NCBI RefSeq assembly: GCF_000317515.1
Contig: NC_019738.1
Location: 6,102,001 to 6,166,000 of the forward strand
Length of the DNA stretch: 64,000 nucleotides
Direction of reading: 5' to 3'
DNA from: Allocoleopsis franciscana PCC 7113
GTDB lineage: Bacteria; Cyanobacteriota; Cyanobacteriia; Cyanobacteriales; Coleofasciculaceae
The translations under genes were made by a program, and so were the position numbers. The notes under the pieces were generated by a model that saw only the letters and a list, made by a program, of their open reading frames with translations, was not told the origin of the DNA and did not search any database. Positions 17,865 through 27,350 of this stretch are shown piece after piece; the stretch's first letter is position 1; each line of letters begins with the position of its first letter.

Positions 17865-20624
17865 TTATTTCTCTGGAAACAGACATTTATCCGAGTCACA
17901 ACCGGCAGGTCCTGCTTCGGCTAATTCGCCTACATTGTAACGACTGAGTGCCAGATGGAAGTCATTGATTTGACGCCGCGTTACGACTTGCTGCATTAGC
18001 TGTTCGTACTGATGACGGTCTATCGGCTCAAAGGGCAAACGCGGGAAGGTTTGATGATCATCAAAGCGTGCGAGCAAAGCCGCAGAGATGTAGCCTTGAT
18101 CATCTCGGATCGCCTCGTAAATCCGAGTCCCCAGAGATTCGATTTCCGCCTCGCGCAGCTCAATGGTAGCGCTGGTGTTGTGTCGAGTATAGAAATTTTG
18201 GACTTGCATGTAAAAGTCCATTTGAGCCAATGCACTAAATTGGCTAATGTCTATTTGATCAGCCCCCGGTAAGTCAGCCCAAGGTACGGCAACCGGAATT
18301 TCCACCAGCCATTCCGAGCAACGGGAATCGAAGGGGTCATTCAACAGGTTTCCATTTTCATCTTTATCGGATTGAGAAGGGATGACATTATATCCGTAAT
18401 CGATACAAGCCAATGCTACAGGGTCATTTTTGCGGAACGTAATCCGTCGGATAAAACGCTGGGCTTTGGGCGGATGCCAACCGGGTGAGGCTCCTGTCAG
18501 GAGAGACTTGGTTCCTGAAGGTTGGACAGTGGTGCAGCGGTTGGGGCGTTTGAGGCCATGTCGATTGCAATAATCCCACACTACTCGATGCACGATTTCT
18601 CGCCAACGAGTCAAGTATTCTTGCTCCTGTAACTTAAACTGAACGCCTGCGGTTGTATCGGGTCGTCCTTCTTGCCACCAACGCAACCAATCGACTCCAA
18701 AGGCGTTCACAAAGAAGTCGAACAAGCCGGTGAAGGATACACCGACGATGGGATCGAGTTCCCTAGACTTCCGGTAGCGTTCCTCAACAAATTGGTGATT
18801 CAGAAGCACGGCGACTGAAAGCGCTCCTGCTGTGAAAGCCTCCTCTTGTTCTTTGTAGTTGAAGGGATCGATTTGGTTAAGATGAATCTCAGCCAAATTG
18901 CAGTGAAAGTTAGAACCAATGATTTCCAGTTTTGTTACCCTAAAGGCTTTTTATCCTTTAGTTCTACAGGTTCGGTTTTCCCTGTAGCTCGGCGTACATT
19001 TTCTTCCTAACAGAGGAAGCCCCACACTCTTGGAGCTACACGAAAAGGTGTAGGAGGTATTACCTCGGATTATAGTCTTTGTAAATTGTATTTTTTGACT
19101 CCTTTTCAATTTACAAAGTTTCACCCTCTACGCTCTACGGTGGTAAAGGCTTTTTAGTTCCTCTACTTACCTCGGTATTAACAGGCTACTAAATAGGTAG
19201 TTATTTCGACTTGTCCGCAGGTTTAAAACCGATGCCTTCAAGATGGAATGTAGAGCAAAAACCTCAAGTTTTTGTCTTTTATTTCGGCTAAAACTACTTT
19301 TGACAACGCTAGTATAGTAGTTTTATTTTACCAAATTTAGCAATCTATATCTCAGCTTCTACCGATTTTGCGGGGTTTTTAAAGTGAGGCAAAGTTACTT
19401 ACCACACGGATTTAAACCAACACGAGCTAACCGATGCTCTATTTCATCAGGAAGTAGCATTTGATAGTGTTCTTGCAACCATTGTTTTGCTCTTCCTTGT
19501 TCGTAAGATTTCAGGAAATCTTTTCTTAGCTCTTGAGTTGGCAGCAAATCGCAATTAGATCTAGCTACTGCTTCGCCCGCCCATTGAATCGCACCTTCAC
19601 CACTGTAATATTGCTTTCGGACTACTTCAATACATTCTTGCTCAGAGGGTTTTCGTGAGAAAATTCGGGTATGGTTTGCCATCCGAAGCGCATCTCGTTC
19701 AGGATCGATACGCCAGTTTCCCTGTTCATCTTGTTGCCAAAGATTTGTCTTGGCATTAGCGCCTAATTCATCGCTGGAATCGAACTGGCGTATTCCTGCA
19801 CTCCTGCGAATATTTCCAGCAACAATGGTGATAGCTGCTTCATCAATTAATAGACAGCACTCAACTGAATTTAATTGCCGCCCTACAGCTTTATTCAAAA
19901 TTGCTGCACCACGCTGATAAAGTTCCGACAACTTAACAGGATTGGCAACCCCTCCAAAGCCTTTGAGAGACTCTCCCGCCGGACGAACATCACTTAAGTC
20001 AATAAAAACTTCTACTGACGCGGAAAATTGCTCATCACTGGATAATTCCAGCAGGGTTTGGTAAGACTTAACCCAACCTTGGCGAGAGTCTCCTACGTTG
20101 ATGTAGACTTGATTTCCCTCAATCTTAACTTCTGTGTATTCGCGGCGTTCTGCAATTGGGGTAGAGCCAATCTCTCCTTGTACATGGACTGTAAGCTGGT
20201 TCCGAATGGGGGGGAGTTGGTTGATGTACTTGGGTTCGAGGACAGCGCCTGTCCCACAGCCCATCATTGCCAGATCCATCATCAAGCCAAAAGCTTGCCA
20301 ATCTACCGCATTTGTGCTAGTGCAATTGTAGGCTCCGGAGAAATTCTCTGGTTTCTCAATCCAGTCGGTACCGCCAACCCACATCCATCGCCCTGAGGGG
20401 AGACTCTTGAGCTGGCTCATCATCCGATAGAGTAGGGTTGCTTCGCTCTGGGTCAGCTTTCCAAGTTTGGTCAATCCCTGGGTGGTGCGATCGCATACTT
20501 CCTGCCACGTCTCCCGTCCCCTTTCTGTCCGACGGCTGTATGTTCTAAAAAATACGGGATTAGCCGCTGGTGCCGTTTCAGGGAACTGCGTCGTCTCGCC
20601 TCTGTGCTCAAGTTCTCGAACCAT
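17865..20624 (-). CDS. nrdJ: B12-dependent ribonucleoside-triphosphate reductase, split by an intron
   Basis: Class II ribonucleotide reductase of the monomeric RTPR type, which makes dNTPs with adenosylcobalamin as radical source. The coding sequence is join of 20624-19401 (408 codons) and 18926-17865 (353 codons), giving 761 residues, close to the ~740 known for RTPR. Exon 1 carries GRWMWVGGTDW and GLMMDLAMMGCGTGAV and ends ...N405-P-C407-G408. Exon 2 resumes E409-IIGSNFHC417NLAEIH. Thus the catalytic Cys and Glu of the NPCGE motif are encoded on different exons. The C-terminal redox pair CDSDKC (751, 756) is intact. Without splicing, exon 1 runs one codon into the intron and stops. Exon 2 could only start at a weak TTG, so function depends on RNA splicing. 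CobB upstream and a possible B12-type transporter are relevant context. Confidence 0.92.
18927..19400 (-). ncRNA. Group I-like self-splicing intron in nrdJ (no ORF)
   Basis: A 474-base insertion whose exact removal restores NPCGEIIGSN. Group I hallmarks: exon 1 ends in T, the intron ends in G (ACTG), and a P1 helix can form between the exon end GUGUGGU and an internal guide GCCUCAC (19390-19384), with a 10-base loop and a U-G wobble at the splice site (one internal mismatch). The rest is highly structured: an 11-bp stem TTTGTAAATTG/CAATTTACAAA, CTACAC/GTGTAG, CTTCCT/AGGAAG, CTACAGG/CCTGTAG and a last CTAAAGG/CCTTTAG. It has no GUGYG start, AY end or reverse-transcriptase gene, which argues against group II. 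I could not place P3 and P7 with certainty. Confidence 0.72.
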
Positions 20625-20850
20625 AGATTCAAATGAGTCTCGCTGTCTCAGATATAGTGGTTAAAACTCTACAAGGAGTCAATACTACCCTATAACTAGA
20701 AAGGGATTCATGCTCGTCTCGACGGGTCAAGCCTGACCGTTGCCTGCCCGAAAAGCACTGAGGTTAAGGCTTTTCTTAGGGTGGACTGACTTTTTCTTGG
20801 GATATGTAAGACCAATTTCCTAAAATAGCGCTACACATCGACCCCCCCAG

Positions 20851-20869
20851 CCCCCCTTATTAAGGGGGG
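20851..20869. repeat. C-rich/G-rich palindrome
   Basis: CCCCCCTTATTAAGGGGGG lies in the ~300-base gap between divergent nrdJ and the PPOX gene. It is the same type of repeat as found inside cobB and beside the IS at 6443. I see no cobalamin-riboswitch core in this gap. Confidence 0.8.
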
Positions 20870-20923
20870 AGCCAGAACAGAATCTGTAGCAAACATTTAT
20901 GAAATTGGTATAAGACCTAATTT

Positions 20924-21520
20924 GTGATCCAACAATGTATGACAGCTCCCTGGCGATCGCTTCTCGCTCGTGCCCTCCACAAAAATCGTAGCCTGCCTGA
21001 TGCGCGTTACTTCCAACTGGCTACCGTTCGTCTCGATGGACTCCCTGCGAATCGCACGGTTGTGTTTCGGGGGTTTTTAGACGATACTAACCAACTCAAA
21101 ATCATTACCGATTCCCGTAGCCAGAAAGCCGAGCAAATTAATCAGAACTCTTGGGGAGAAGCGTGCTGGTACTTTCCCAAAACTCGTGAGCAATTCCGTT
21201 TGGCGGGTGAATTAACTCTGGTTGGAGTTGAGCATCCTAACCGATTGTTCCAACAAGCACGTCAGACCACTTGGCAAGACCTTTCTGATGCGGCTCGTTT
21301 ACAATTTGCGTGGCCTCATCCGGGTGAACCCAGAGTTGAAAACGGCGGTGCTTTTTCGCCACCGCCGCCACCCTTAGAGCAACCATTACCCAATTTTTGT
21401 CTGTTACTGCTAGACCCGATACAGGTCGATCACCTAGAGTTGCGAGGCGAACCCCAAAACCGGGTCTTTTATCAAAAAAACAGCTTTCATGACTGGTCAA
21501 CGCAAGCCGTCAATCCTTAA
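20924..21520 (+). CDS. FMN-dependent PPOX-type flavoprotein (pyridoxamine oxidase-like)
   Basis: A 198-residue protein of the split-barrel pyridoxamine-5'-phosphate-oxidase superfamily, in the cyanobacterial/plant subgroup typified by Alr4036 and Npun_F5749. Visible blocks are ARYFQLATVRLDGLPANRTVVFRGF, where FMN phosphate contacts are expected, TDSRSQKAEQINQN, and EACWYFPKTREQFRLAGE. A WPHPGEPR segment precedes the C-terminus. It is probably a soluble FMN enzyme; the natural substrate of this subgroup is unknown, and pyridoxamine phosphate oxidase activity should not be assumed. The start could also be the second Met (MTAPWRSLLARAL). It is convergent with cysE (18-base gap). Confidence 0.85.
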   Translation: MIQQCMTAPWRSLLARALHKNRSLPDARYFQLATVRLDGLPANRTVVFRGFLDDTNQLKIITDSRSQKAEQINQNSWGEACWYFPKTREQFRLAGELTLVGVEHPNRLFQQARQTTWQDLSDAARLQFAWPHPGEPRVENGGAFSPPPPPLEQPLPNFCLLLLDPIQVDHLELRGEPQNRVFYQKNSFHDWSTQAVNP

Positions 21521-21538
21521 AAAGGTTGAAAATAGCGG

Positions 21539-22321
21539 TCAAATCCCAGACCCATCAAAAAACTCCTGAATCGCTTTGTCCTTGAGGTTGCAAGACTGGG
21601 CAACAGTTGCAGTTACTGGGGGAGTGGGCAATTCAAAAGTTGAAGACCCAGCATGAACTAAGACGGGCATGGAAGAGAGTGGATTGACTTGCTCTTGTAA
21701 TTCTTGTAATTGTTGCTCTAGAGCCTCAATTCGGTCTACTAAAGTGCGAATTACAGTGGCCTCTGAATCAGGCAGGTTGCCATGTTCTAAGGGATCGACT
21801 CGAACACCGGCGCGATAAATAATCCGACCCGGAACACCCACAACCGTACAATCGGCCGGCACATCTCGCAACACCACTGAACCGGCTCCAATGCGGACAT
21901 TGTGACCGATTTGGATGTTACCCAAAACTTTGGAACCCGCACCAACTACGACATTTTCTCCCAAAGTAGGATGCCGCTTACCACACTCTTTACCTGTACC
22001 CCCCAGAGTAACCCCTTGGTAAATCAGGCTGTAGTCTCCGACAATAGCGGTTTCTCCAATCACTACACCCATGCCGTGATCGATGAAGACCCCTTTGCCA
22101 ATCGTGGCACCAGGATGAATTTCAATGCCAGTCAAAAAGCGGCAGAACTGAGAAATAACCCTGGGAATTAAGGGAATTCCTAAAGCATATAACCCGTGGC
22201 AAATGCGGTGGAACAGCAGTGCCTGAAGACCCGGATAGCAGAACAAAACCTCCAGCCAATTACGGGCTGCTGGGTCACGCTCAAAGATGATTCGGAAGTC
22301 AGCAAGAAGCGCAGATAGCAC
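21539..22321 (-). CDS. cysE: Serine O-acetyltransferase
   Basis: Makes O-acetylserine from serine and acetyl-CoA, the first step of cysteine synthesis. The 260-residue protein has an N-terminal helical domain (DPAARNWLEVLFCYPGLQALL) and a left-handed beta-helix of hexapeptide repeats with GATIGKGVFIDHGMGVVIGE (catalytic His region) and GGTGKECGKRHPTLG. It ends with a ~70-residue extension (EQQLQELQEQ coiled stretch, then a Ser/Pro/Val tail) beyond the core. The start is a GTG at 22321. No clear Shine-Dalgarno sequence is seen, so the start is less certain than the family. Confidence 0.93.
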   Translation of the reverse strand: MLSALLADFRIIFERDPAARNWLEVLFCYPGLQALLFHRICHGLYALGIPLIPRVISQFCRFLTGIEIHPGATIGKGVFIDHGMGVVIGETAIVGDYSLIYQGVTLGGTGKECGKRHPTLGENVVVGAGSKVLGNIQIGHNVRIGAGSVVLRDVPADCTVVGVPGRIIYRAGVRVDPLEHGNLPDSEATVIRTLVDRIEALEQQLQELQEQVNPLSSMPVLVHAGSSTFELPTPPVTATVAQSCNLKDKAIQEFFDGSGI

Positions 22322-22377
22322 AAAGAGTTACCCAATTATAATGGTAAGATACACTACAACTATCTTACCTTCCTTCT

Positions 22378-22839
22378 CTATTGTCGAACCGTCAAGGTGT
22401 AATTCCACCGTTGACCTGCCTTTAGGGTACCCACCCAAACGCTGTATTCTCCGGGTGGTAAATTGGCAGCTTCTACGCTAGCATCTTTGCTGGTCTTGGT
22501 ATCATCACCGCAAAGAATTAAGTTATTTGGCCCTCGGATAACTAAGGTAGTATCTTTACCGCTATTGACTTCCACGGCTAGCTTAGGAAAGTTGCTTTCC
22601 AATACCATGATGTGATCGGGAGTTTCAGAGCCATAGCCGATACAGGGCTTTTTTTGGCGATCGCTATTAGCAATTGACGATAAGGAGTAAGTTCCTCCTG
22701 TACGACCTGAAGCTTGTCCCGCAGATGGAGAAAAACCAGATGATAGTTTTAACTTACCGAAATTTGCTTGGGAGAAAGCGGGTGTAGCGCTTAAAGCAAC
22801 TGCCAAAGCGACCCAAACTCGACTGTGTAACCACCGCAT
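22378..22839 (-). CDS. Exported protein of unknown function
   Basis: A 153-residue protein with an N-terminal signal peptide (MRWLHSRVWVALAVALSATPAFS, cleavage likely after AFS). The mature part holds two cysteines (PCIGYG and ILCGDD) and the block VLESNFPKLAVEVNSGKDTTLVI(split), then GEYSVWVGTLKAGQRWNYTLTV. This resembles a small beta-sandwich of the pre-peptidase C-terminal type seen in cyanobacterial periplasmic proteins. A longer frame reaches 22986, but ATG 22839 is preceded by AGGAGGG at good spacing and gives the signal peptide. It is on the same strand as, and 56 bases upstream of, cysE. No function is assigned. Confidence 0.75.
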   Translation of the reverse strand: MRWLHSRVWVALAVALSATPAFSQANFGKLKLSSGFSPSAGQASGRTGGTYSLSSIANSDRQKKPCIGYGSETPDHIMVLESNFPKLAVEVNSGKDTTLVIRGPNNLILCGDDTKTSKDASVEAANLPPGEYSVWVGTLKAGQRWNYTLTVRQ

Positions 22840-23027
22840 TGCCAAGACCCTCCTTAAAAGACTGGGAATCAATATTCTTTCCCCAGTTGAGTACGGAATG
22901 CAGATCAGACTGCCTAGTATTGTCTTATCTGACTTTGGGCCGTTGAAGAGTGAAAGACGTGACAGTAAACTATCTGCCCTAGTCAAAAGTTAAGTTTTTC
23001 CAGTTTTATGAGTATGTTGGAGATAAT

Positions 23028-23192
23028 ATGCCCTCCATTATCTTGATTTTGTTGCTGCTTCTGGTCGGTTTGATGTTTACAGAAGTTCTAGTGTTTTTTC
23101 CCCTAGAAATCGTGAATTCCTTCAGACCTCTGACTTCCTTGAGTTTGGTCGTGGTCTTGCTCGTCTTCTTGTGGTGTTTTGGAGGGGATTGA
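23028..23192 (+). CDS. Small hydrophobic membrane protein (54 aa)
   Basis: A short frame MPSIILILLLLLVGLMFTEV... ending ...LVVVLLVFLWCFGGD. It encodes two hydrophobic helices (residues ~3-25 and ~38-52) around a short polar loop (EIVNSFRP). A GGAG lies 7 bases before the ATG. It sits alone in the gap between the exported protein and rimM. It looks like a real two-helix membrane mini-protein, but there is no family evidence. Confidence 0.5.
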   Translation: MPSIILILLLLLVGLMFTEVLVFFPLEIVNSFRPLTSLSLVVVLLVFLWCFGGD

Positions 23193-23284
23193 CACTCCTA
23201 CACCTATCGTATCCTTTTAGGTGTGGGATATCAGGCGTTTCTATAAGGCGGTCGCCACGTATAATTAAAGATTAAAAACAAAGA

Positions 23285-23923
23285 ATGGCTAATGACGACT
23301 GGCTAGAAATTGGCACCATTGTTGCCCCCCAAGGTCTAAACGGGGAGTTGCGTGTCTATCCGAATTCTGATTTTCCGGAACGGTTTGAAGAACCCGGAAA
23401 GCGGTTTCTCAAGCGCTCAGGTGAGACTGAACCTCAACCGATAGAATTGCTCAGTGGACGTTATGTTCCCGGTAAAGACTTATACCTCGTGAAGCTAGCC
23501 GGGGTTGAAAATCGCGACCAGGCAGAGGCATTGCGCGATTCTGTACTCTTGGTACCAGCCAGCGATCGCCCAGAACTAGGGGAAGATGAATATCATGTAA
23601 TGGACTTGATCGATCTGGAAGTTTTTAATCAACTGACCAGCGAATTAGTCGGTGTTGTCGTGGATGTGATTCCTGCGGGGAACAGTCTTTTGGAGGTTAA
23701 GCTACACGAGCAACCCGAACCCGAACCCGCCAAACCCGAAGCAGCACCTCCCACCCGAACCAGTAAAATCCGTAAGCTCAAGCGTAAGAAAGAAAAGAAG
23801 CCAGTAACAGTTTTGATTCCCTTTGTCAAAGCGATCGCGCCTGTCGTCGATCTCCAGAGGGGTCGGATTGAAATTACACCACCTCCTGGTTTGTTAGAAG
23901 TTAATGAAAATATCGCTGAGTAA
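23285..23923 (+). CDS. rimM: Ribosome maturation factor RimM
   Basis: Assists 30S maturation by binding S19 and the 16S 3' domain. The RimM N-domain is seen as [27 protein letters not shown] (split) and the PRC-barrel domain as [15 protein letters not shown]...[16 protein letters not shown]. The final [27 protein letters not shown] is the usual RimM end. At 212 residues it is about 40 longer than E. coli RimM. The extra is a Pro/Glu then Lys/Arg-rich insert ([19 protein letters not shown] to RKKEKK, about residues 140-178) in the PRC barrel, as in other cyanobacteria. The gene stands alone. Confidence 0.95.
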   Translation: MANDDWLEIGTIVAPQGLNGELRVYPNSDFPERFEEPGKRFLKRSGETEPQPIELLSGRYVPGKDLYLVKLAGVENRDQAEALRDSVLLVPASDRPELGEDEYHVMDLIDLEVFNQLTSELVGVVVDVIPAGNSLLEVKLHEQPEPEPAKPEAAPPTRTSKIRKLKRKKEKKPVTVLIPFVKAIAPVVDLQRGRIEITPPPGLLEVNENIAE

Positions 23924-24049
23924 GAACGTGCAATAGCAAGATATGTAGAGGGGCACAACAATGTCATGCCCCCAGCAAGGAAAGATCAAGCGAAACAGTA
24001 TTACGAGTTTGGGTTTATTGCCTTATTTCTGCAAAAAGAGTGGGTAATT

Positions 24050-24586
24050 TTACCAAAGTGCTCTCACAGGCTCAGACTGCTCAGTTGACTGTGGAGTGGA
24101 TTGTTCAACGGTAGGAGCCGATGTCGCGTCAGGAGTCGTTGTGCGAGTCGGAGTCGGTGTAGTTTGATTGATTGTCCTTTGTTGAATTGTTCGTTCTTCG
24201 CGACGAATGGTATTGGTACGATTGGTATCGGTTGAATCGTTCATCGTACCCGTACTAGGGGTATTATTCGTATCGGTTGAATCGTTCATCGTACCCGTAC
24301 TAGGGGTATTATTCGTATCGGTTGAATCGTTCATCGTACCCGTACTAGGGGTATTATTCGTATCGGTTGGATTGGTAGGATTGGTATCTGTTAAATCGTT
24401 AGTGGGAGCGGTATTGGGTGCATCCGTCGTATCTGTCGTATTGTTGCGATTCGTATCTGTCTGACTCAGCCATTGTTCTGAACCTGCTTCCCCTAAAGGA
24501 CGAGCGTTCGCCGGATATACTGATACGGCTGAAATTAGCACAGACAGCATCACACCCGTTAACATTTCTAGGTTTTGAAGACGCAT
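24050..24586 (-). CDS. Exported Thr/Asn/Asp-rich repeat protein
   Basis: A 178-residue low-complexity protein. The signal peptide is MRLQNLEMLTGVMLSVLISA followed by VSVYPANA; the mature chain is almost entirely T, N, D, P and S. It includes three identical 15-residue repeats (STDTNNTPSTGTMND type) encoded by perfect 45-bp repeats, and a final RTIQQRTINQTTPTPTRTTT stretch. A GAGG before ATG 24586 sets the start; the frame extends to 24619 without support. It is probably disordered and periplasmic or surface-exposed, possibly wall-associated. No function can be assigned. Confidence 0.7.
   Translation of the reverse strand: MRLQNLEMLTGVMLSVLISAVSVYPANARPLGEAGSEQWLSQTDTNRNNTTDTTDAPNTAPTNDLTDTNPTNPTDTNNTPSTGTMNDSTDTNNTPSTGTMNDSTDTNNTPSTGTMNDSTDTNRTNTIRREERTIQQRTINQTTPTPTRTTTPDATSAPTVEQSTPQSTEQSEPVRALW
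24226..24360. repeat. 45-bp tandem repeat, three identical copies
   Basis: Units at 24226-24270, 24271-24315 and 24316-24360 are identical. The unit begins TATCGGTTGAATCGTTCATC on the plus strand, and a fourth partial unit starts at 24361. The repeats are in frame within the Thr-rich exported protein, so copy number could vary between strains without breaking the gene. Confidence 0.95.
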
Positions 24587-24860
24587 AATAACCTCACTTT
24601 CAAAAGATTTGAGTAACAAACCAAGCTAATGCTGGAGTCTTGGTGGGCAAGACTCTTGATAGAGGCAAAAGAACTTCCAAATCCTAACGGCTGCTATTTT
24701 GAGATTAATCTACCTAAATATATAATTCCTTTGAAGTGGAATTGTGCTAGTTCAAATATATGGCTTTTTGAGGAGCCAACTTACTGAAGCAAGCCAGTTA
24801 AATATGACACATTGGCTGCTTTTAAAGTAAGTGTTTATCATTAAGTAATTATCAGAAAAA

Positions 24861-25493
24861 ATGATAATAAAAATGAGGGTTAAATTCCCTGAACAACGCG
24901 TCATATTCCTTTGTTTAAGTGCAGCCCTTTTGGCAACCAGTGTTCAGCGGCAAGCCGCCGCTTCCAGCGTTCTAGCCGACAACAGTACAATCAACCAACC
25001 CCCCTCTGAAAACCTCTCCCCTTTTGCAGAACCTGAGATGCCCCCTGTGGGAGAGCCTTCTCTGTATCTTCCCTCACCAGAAACCGAGCCAACCAGTACG
25101 ATTGACAACACGTCTTTAGTGATTAAATTAAGTCAGCGTCGGGTCTATGTTTATCAAGACGATAATTTGAAAGGGAGTTATCCGATCGCAGTCGGTAAGG
25201 CGGGATGGGAAACCCCTACAGGACGTTATCAAGTCATCGATATGCGACGCCACCCCGCTTGGGAGCATCCCTGGAATGGTAAAGTCATCCCTCCAGGGAG
25301 AGATAATCCCTTAGGAGTGAGATGGATTGGTTTTTGGACGGATGGACGTAACTTTATTGGATTTCATGGCACCCCTGACGAGTCGTTAGTGGGACAAGCG
25401 GTTTCTCACGGCTGTATCCGGATGCGTAATCAAGATGTCCTTGCCTTGTACGCGCTGGTAAAGATTGGTACACCGGTTACGGTGGAGCCTTGA
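24861..25493 (+). CDS. L,D-transpeptidase (YkuD/ErfK family)
   Basis: A periplasmic enzyme forming 3-3 peptidoglycan cross-links or anchoring proteins. The 210-residue protein has an N-terminal signal sequence (VIFLCLSAALLATSVQRQAAA), a Pro-rich linker, and a YkuD domain from about residue 85 (VIKLSQRRVYVYQDDNLKGS). The catalytic motif near residue 180 is HGTPDESLVG...SHGCIRM with the nucleophilic Cys. The upstream gap (24587-24860) shows nothing more. It is convergent with pepA across a likely bidirectional terminator. The start could be either of two ATGs 12 bases apart. Confidence 0.92.
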   Translation: MIIKMRVKFPEQRVIFLCLSAALLATSVQRQAAASSVLADNSTINQPPSENLSPFAEPEMPPVGEPSLYLPSPETEPTSTIDNTSLVIKLSQRRVYVYQDDNLKGSYPIAVGKAGWETPTGRYQVIDMRRHPAWEHPWNGKVIPPGRDNPLGVRWIGFWTDGRNFIGFHGTPDESLVGQAVSHGCIRMRNQDVLALYALVKIGTPVTVEP

Positions 25494-25513
25494 TACACAG
25501 GAGTGGGAGAGTG

Positions 25514-25539
25514 GGGGAGAATTCTTTGAGTCTCTCCCC
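25514..25539. terminator. Terminator-like hairpin between convergent genes
   Basis: GGGGAGA (25514-25520) and TCTCCCC (25533-25539) pair across a 12-base loop, in the 90-base gap between the L,D-transpeptidase and pepA stops. There is no strong T tract on either side. Confidence 0.45.
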
Positions 25540-25583
25540 ATCTTCTGTCCTACCGATCTAATATCTTTGAACGCAACTCGGTA

Positions 25584-27062
25584 TCAAGCGTCGGTGAGTA
25601 CCCAATTCACCAGGGTGCGAACTGGGTAGCCTGTAGCACCGGCATTGTTGCAGCCGTCTTCTTTATCAGCCCAAACGGGGCCTGCAACATCTAAGTGTGC
25701 CCAAGGCGTTTCTTTGACAAACTGCTTTAAGAACAAAGCGGCTGTAATTGAACCCCCCGCACGTGGGCCGGTGTTTTTCATGTCGGCAATGGGTGACTTC
25801 AAACCCTCGAAGTATTTCTCTTCCATCGGCATTTGCCAGAATTTTTCACCGGCGGCTTCCGCAGCGGCTTTCAACTGAGAAGCCACGGTATCATCGGTTG
25901 CCCAGATGCCGCCGATATCATTGCCCAAGGCTACAATGCAAGCACCGGTTAGCGTGGCTAAATCAACGATCGCATCCACGCCTAATTTTTCGGCAAACAC
26001 CAAGGCATCGGCTAGCGTCAGGCGTCCTTCAGCATCGGTGTTGTTAACTTCAATCGTCTTACCATTAGAGGCGGTGAGGATGTCGCCTGGGTGCATCGCT
26101 GTGCCACTAATCATGTTTTCCGTGGCTGCACTGATAAAGTGAACTTCAACATCTGGCTTCAGGTGCCCAATTGCTTTTGCCGCACCCAGGGTTGCCGCTG
26201 CGCCTCCCATATCCATCTTCATCGTCTCGATGCCGCTACCTGCACCTTTGATGTTCAAGCCACCGGAGTCAAAGGTAAGTCCCTTCCCGACAATGGCGAG
26301 TTTACGCTTGGCTGTCCCTTCTGGCTTGTAGGTGAGATGAATAAACTTTGGGGGCATTTCTGACGCTTGGGCGACACCTAAGAAAGCACCCATCCCCAAC
26401 TTCTCACAATCTTCCCATTCTAACACTTCCAGGGAAAGACCGTATTGGGATGCGATCGCCTCTGCGGTTTCCGCTAAACTAATTGGCGTCACTATATTCG
26501 CCGGTGCCGCCACTAATTCCCGTGCCAAAATCACACCCGAACAAATCCCATGAGCACGGTTAATGGCCGTTTCTTGATTGCCCAGTCCCAGCAACTCAAC
26601 CTGTTCTAATTTGGCTCCTTTGTCTTCCGGTTCAGATTTAAAGCGATTATCCTGGTGCAGGGCGAGTACAATACCTTCAGTAATCGCTTGTGTGGTTGCT
26701 GCTTGGTCTTCATTGACCACGGGCAAACTAATGCCCAAGGTTTTGATTTTTTGCTGTTTGGCGGTGCGTGCGATCGCTGCCGCCGCACGGCGCAAGCTAT
26801 TTAAGCTTAGGGTGTCTGGTTTACCCAGCCCCACCAGTATAATTTTACGAATTGAGCTACCGACACCCACGCGCGTTACAGCAGTGCTGCCAGCGCTTCC
26901 TTTAAATTCTGTTTCTTCAATGAGTTCCTGGAGCGTACCGCCAAGCTTCTCATCCAGTTGGGCTAAATCGCCAGTGAGCGTCGTAGCCTCTTCCAATAAA
27001 CCAACAGCTAGTGCATCGCCAGTCCACTCTATGCGGGGTGTATCCGTTGCTCGAATTTCCAT
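25584..27062 (-). CDS. pepA: Leucyl aminopeptidase (M17)
   Basis: A cytosolic two-metal aminopeptidase that trims N-terminal residues. The 492-residue length is typical. The C-terminal catalytic domain has the metal-binding lysine and aspartate in [31 protein letters not shown], and the signature [14 protein letters not shown]. The N-terminal regulatory domain is intact. The ATG at 27062 is preceded by AAGGA. Next to it, divergent, is a transglycosylase gene; no operon is apparent. Confidence 0.95.
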   Translation of the reverse strand: MEIRATDTPRIEWTGDALAVGLLEEATTLTGDLAQLDEKLGGTLQELIEETEFKGSAGSTAVTRVGVGSSIRKIILVGLGKPDTLSLNSLRRAAAAIARTAKQQKIKTLGISLPVVNEDQAATTQAITEGIVLALHQDNRFKSEPEDKGAKLEQVELLGLGNQETAINRAHGICSGVILARELVAAPANIVTPISLAETAEAIASQYGLSLEVLEWEDCEKLGMGAFLGVAQASEMPPKFIHLTYKPEGTAKRKLAIVGKGLTFDSGGLNIKGAGSGIETMKMDMGGAAATLGAAKAIGHLKPDVEVHFISAATENMISGTAMHPGDILTASNGKTIEVNNTDAEGRLTLADALVFAEKLGVDAIVDLATLTGACIVALGNDIGGIWATDDTVASQLKAAAEAAGEKFWQMPMEEKYFEGLKSPIADMKNTGPRAGGSITAALFLKQFVKETPWAHLDVAGPVWADKEDGCNNAGATGYPVRTLVNWVLTDA

Positions 27063-27350
27063 TCCTTGTTCTATCGATTATGAGTACCTGATCTACAAGT
27101 GTATTGCTCAAAAACCAAAAAAAACCACGATTCTAGCCCCATGAGCAGGTCTACTTGTACAGAGAAACTTTTATTAATAAGTAGTGTCGCAGATGACAAG
27201 GCACCGCCCCCTTAAGGAGTAAAAGCAAGCTAGAATCTTCCCGATCAGATCTGAAGGACTTGAGCCTGAACAGAGCGCATACTGACTGAAAACTGAAATT
27301 AGCTGACAAACTAAAAAAAGATTGTGCCAATCTTGGGCAAACGAGGAGTA

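Noticed and set aside
18927-19400. Intein in nrdJ
   Set aside because: The insert has stop codons in the gene's frame and encodes no intein or homing-endonuclease motifs.
19395-20624. nrdJ broken by a frameshift or nonsense mutation into two genes
   Set aside because: The two halves join exactly at NPCG/E with no residue missing, the 474-base spacer is structured, and its ends fit an intron; a pseudogene would not be so precise.
20625-20923. Cobalamin riboswitch before nrdJ
   Set aside because: I saw no B12-box-like core in the leader; the 20851 palindrome is the C/G-rich intergenic repeat.
24226-24360. CRISPR array
   Set aside because: The 45-bp units are contiguous with no spacers, and are in frame within a low-complexity protein gene.
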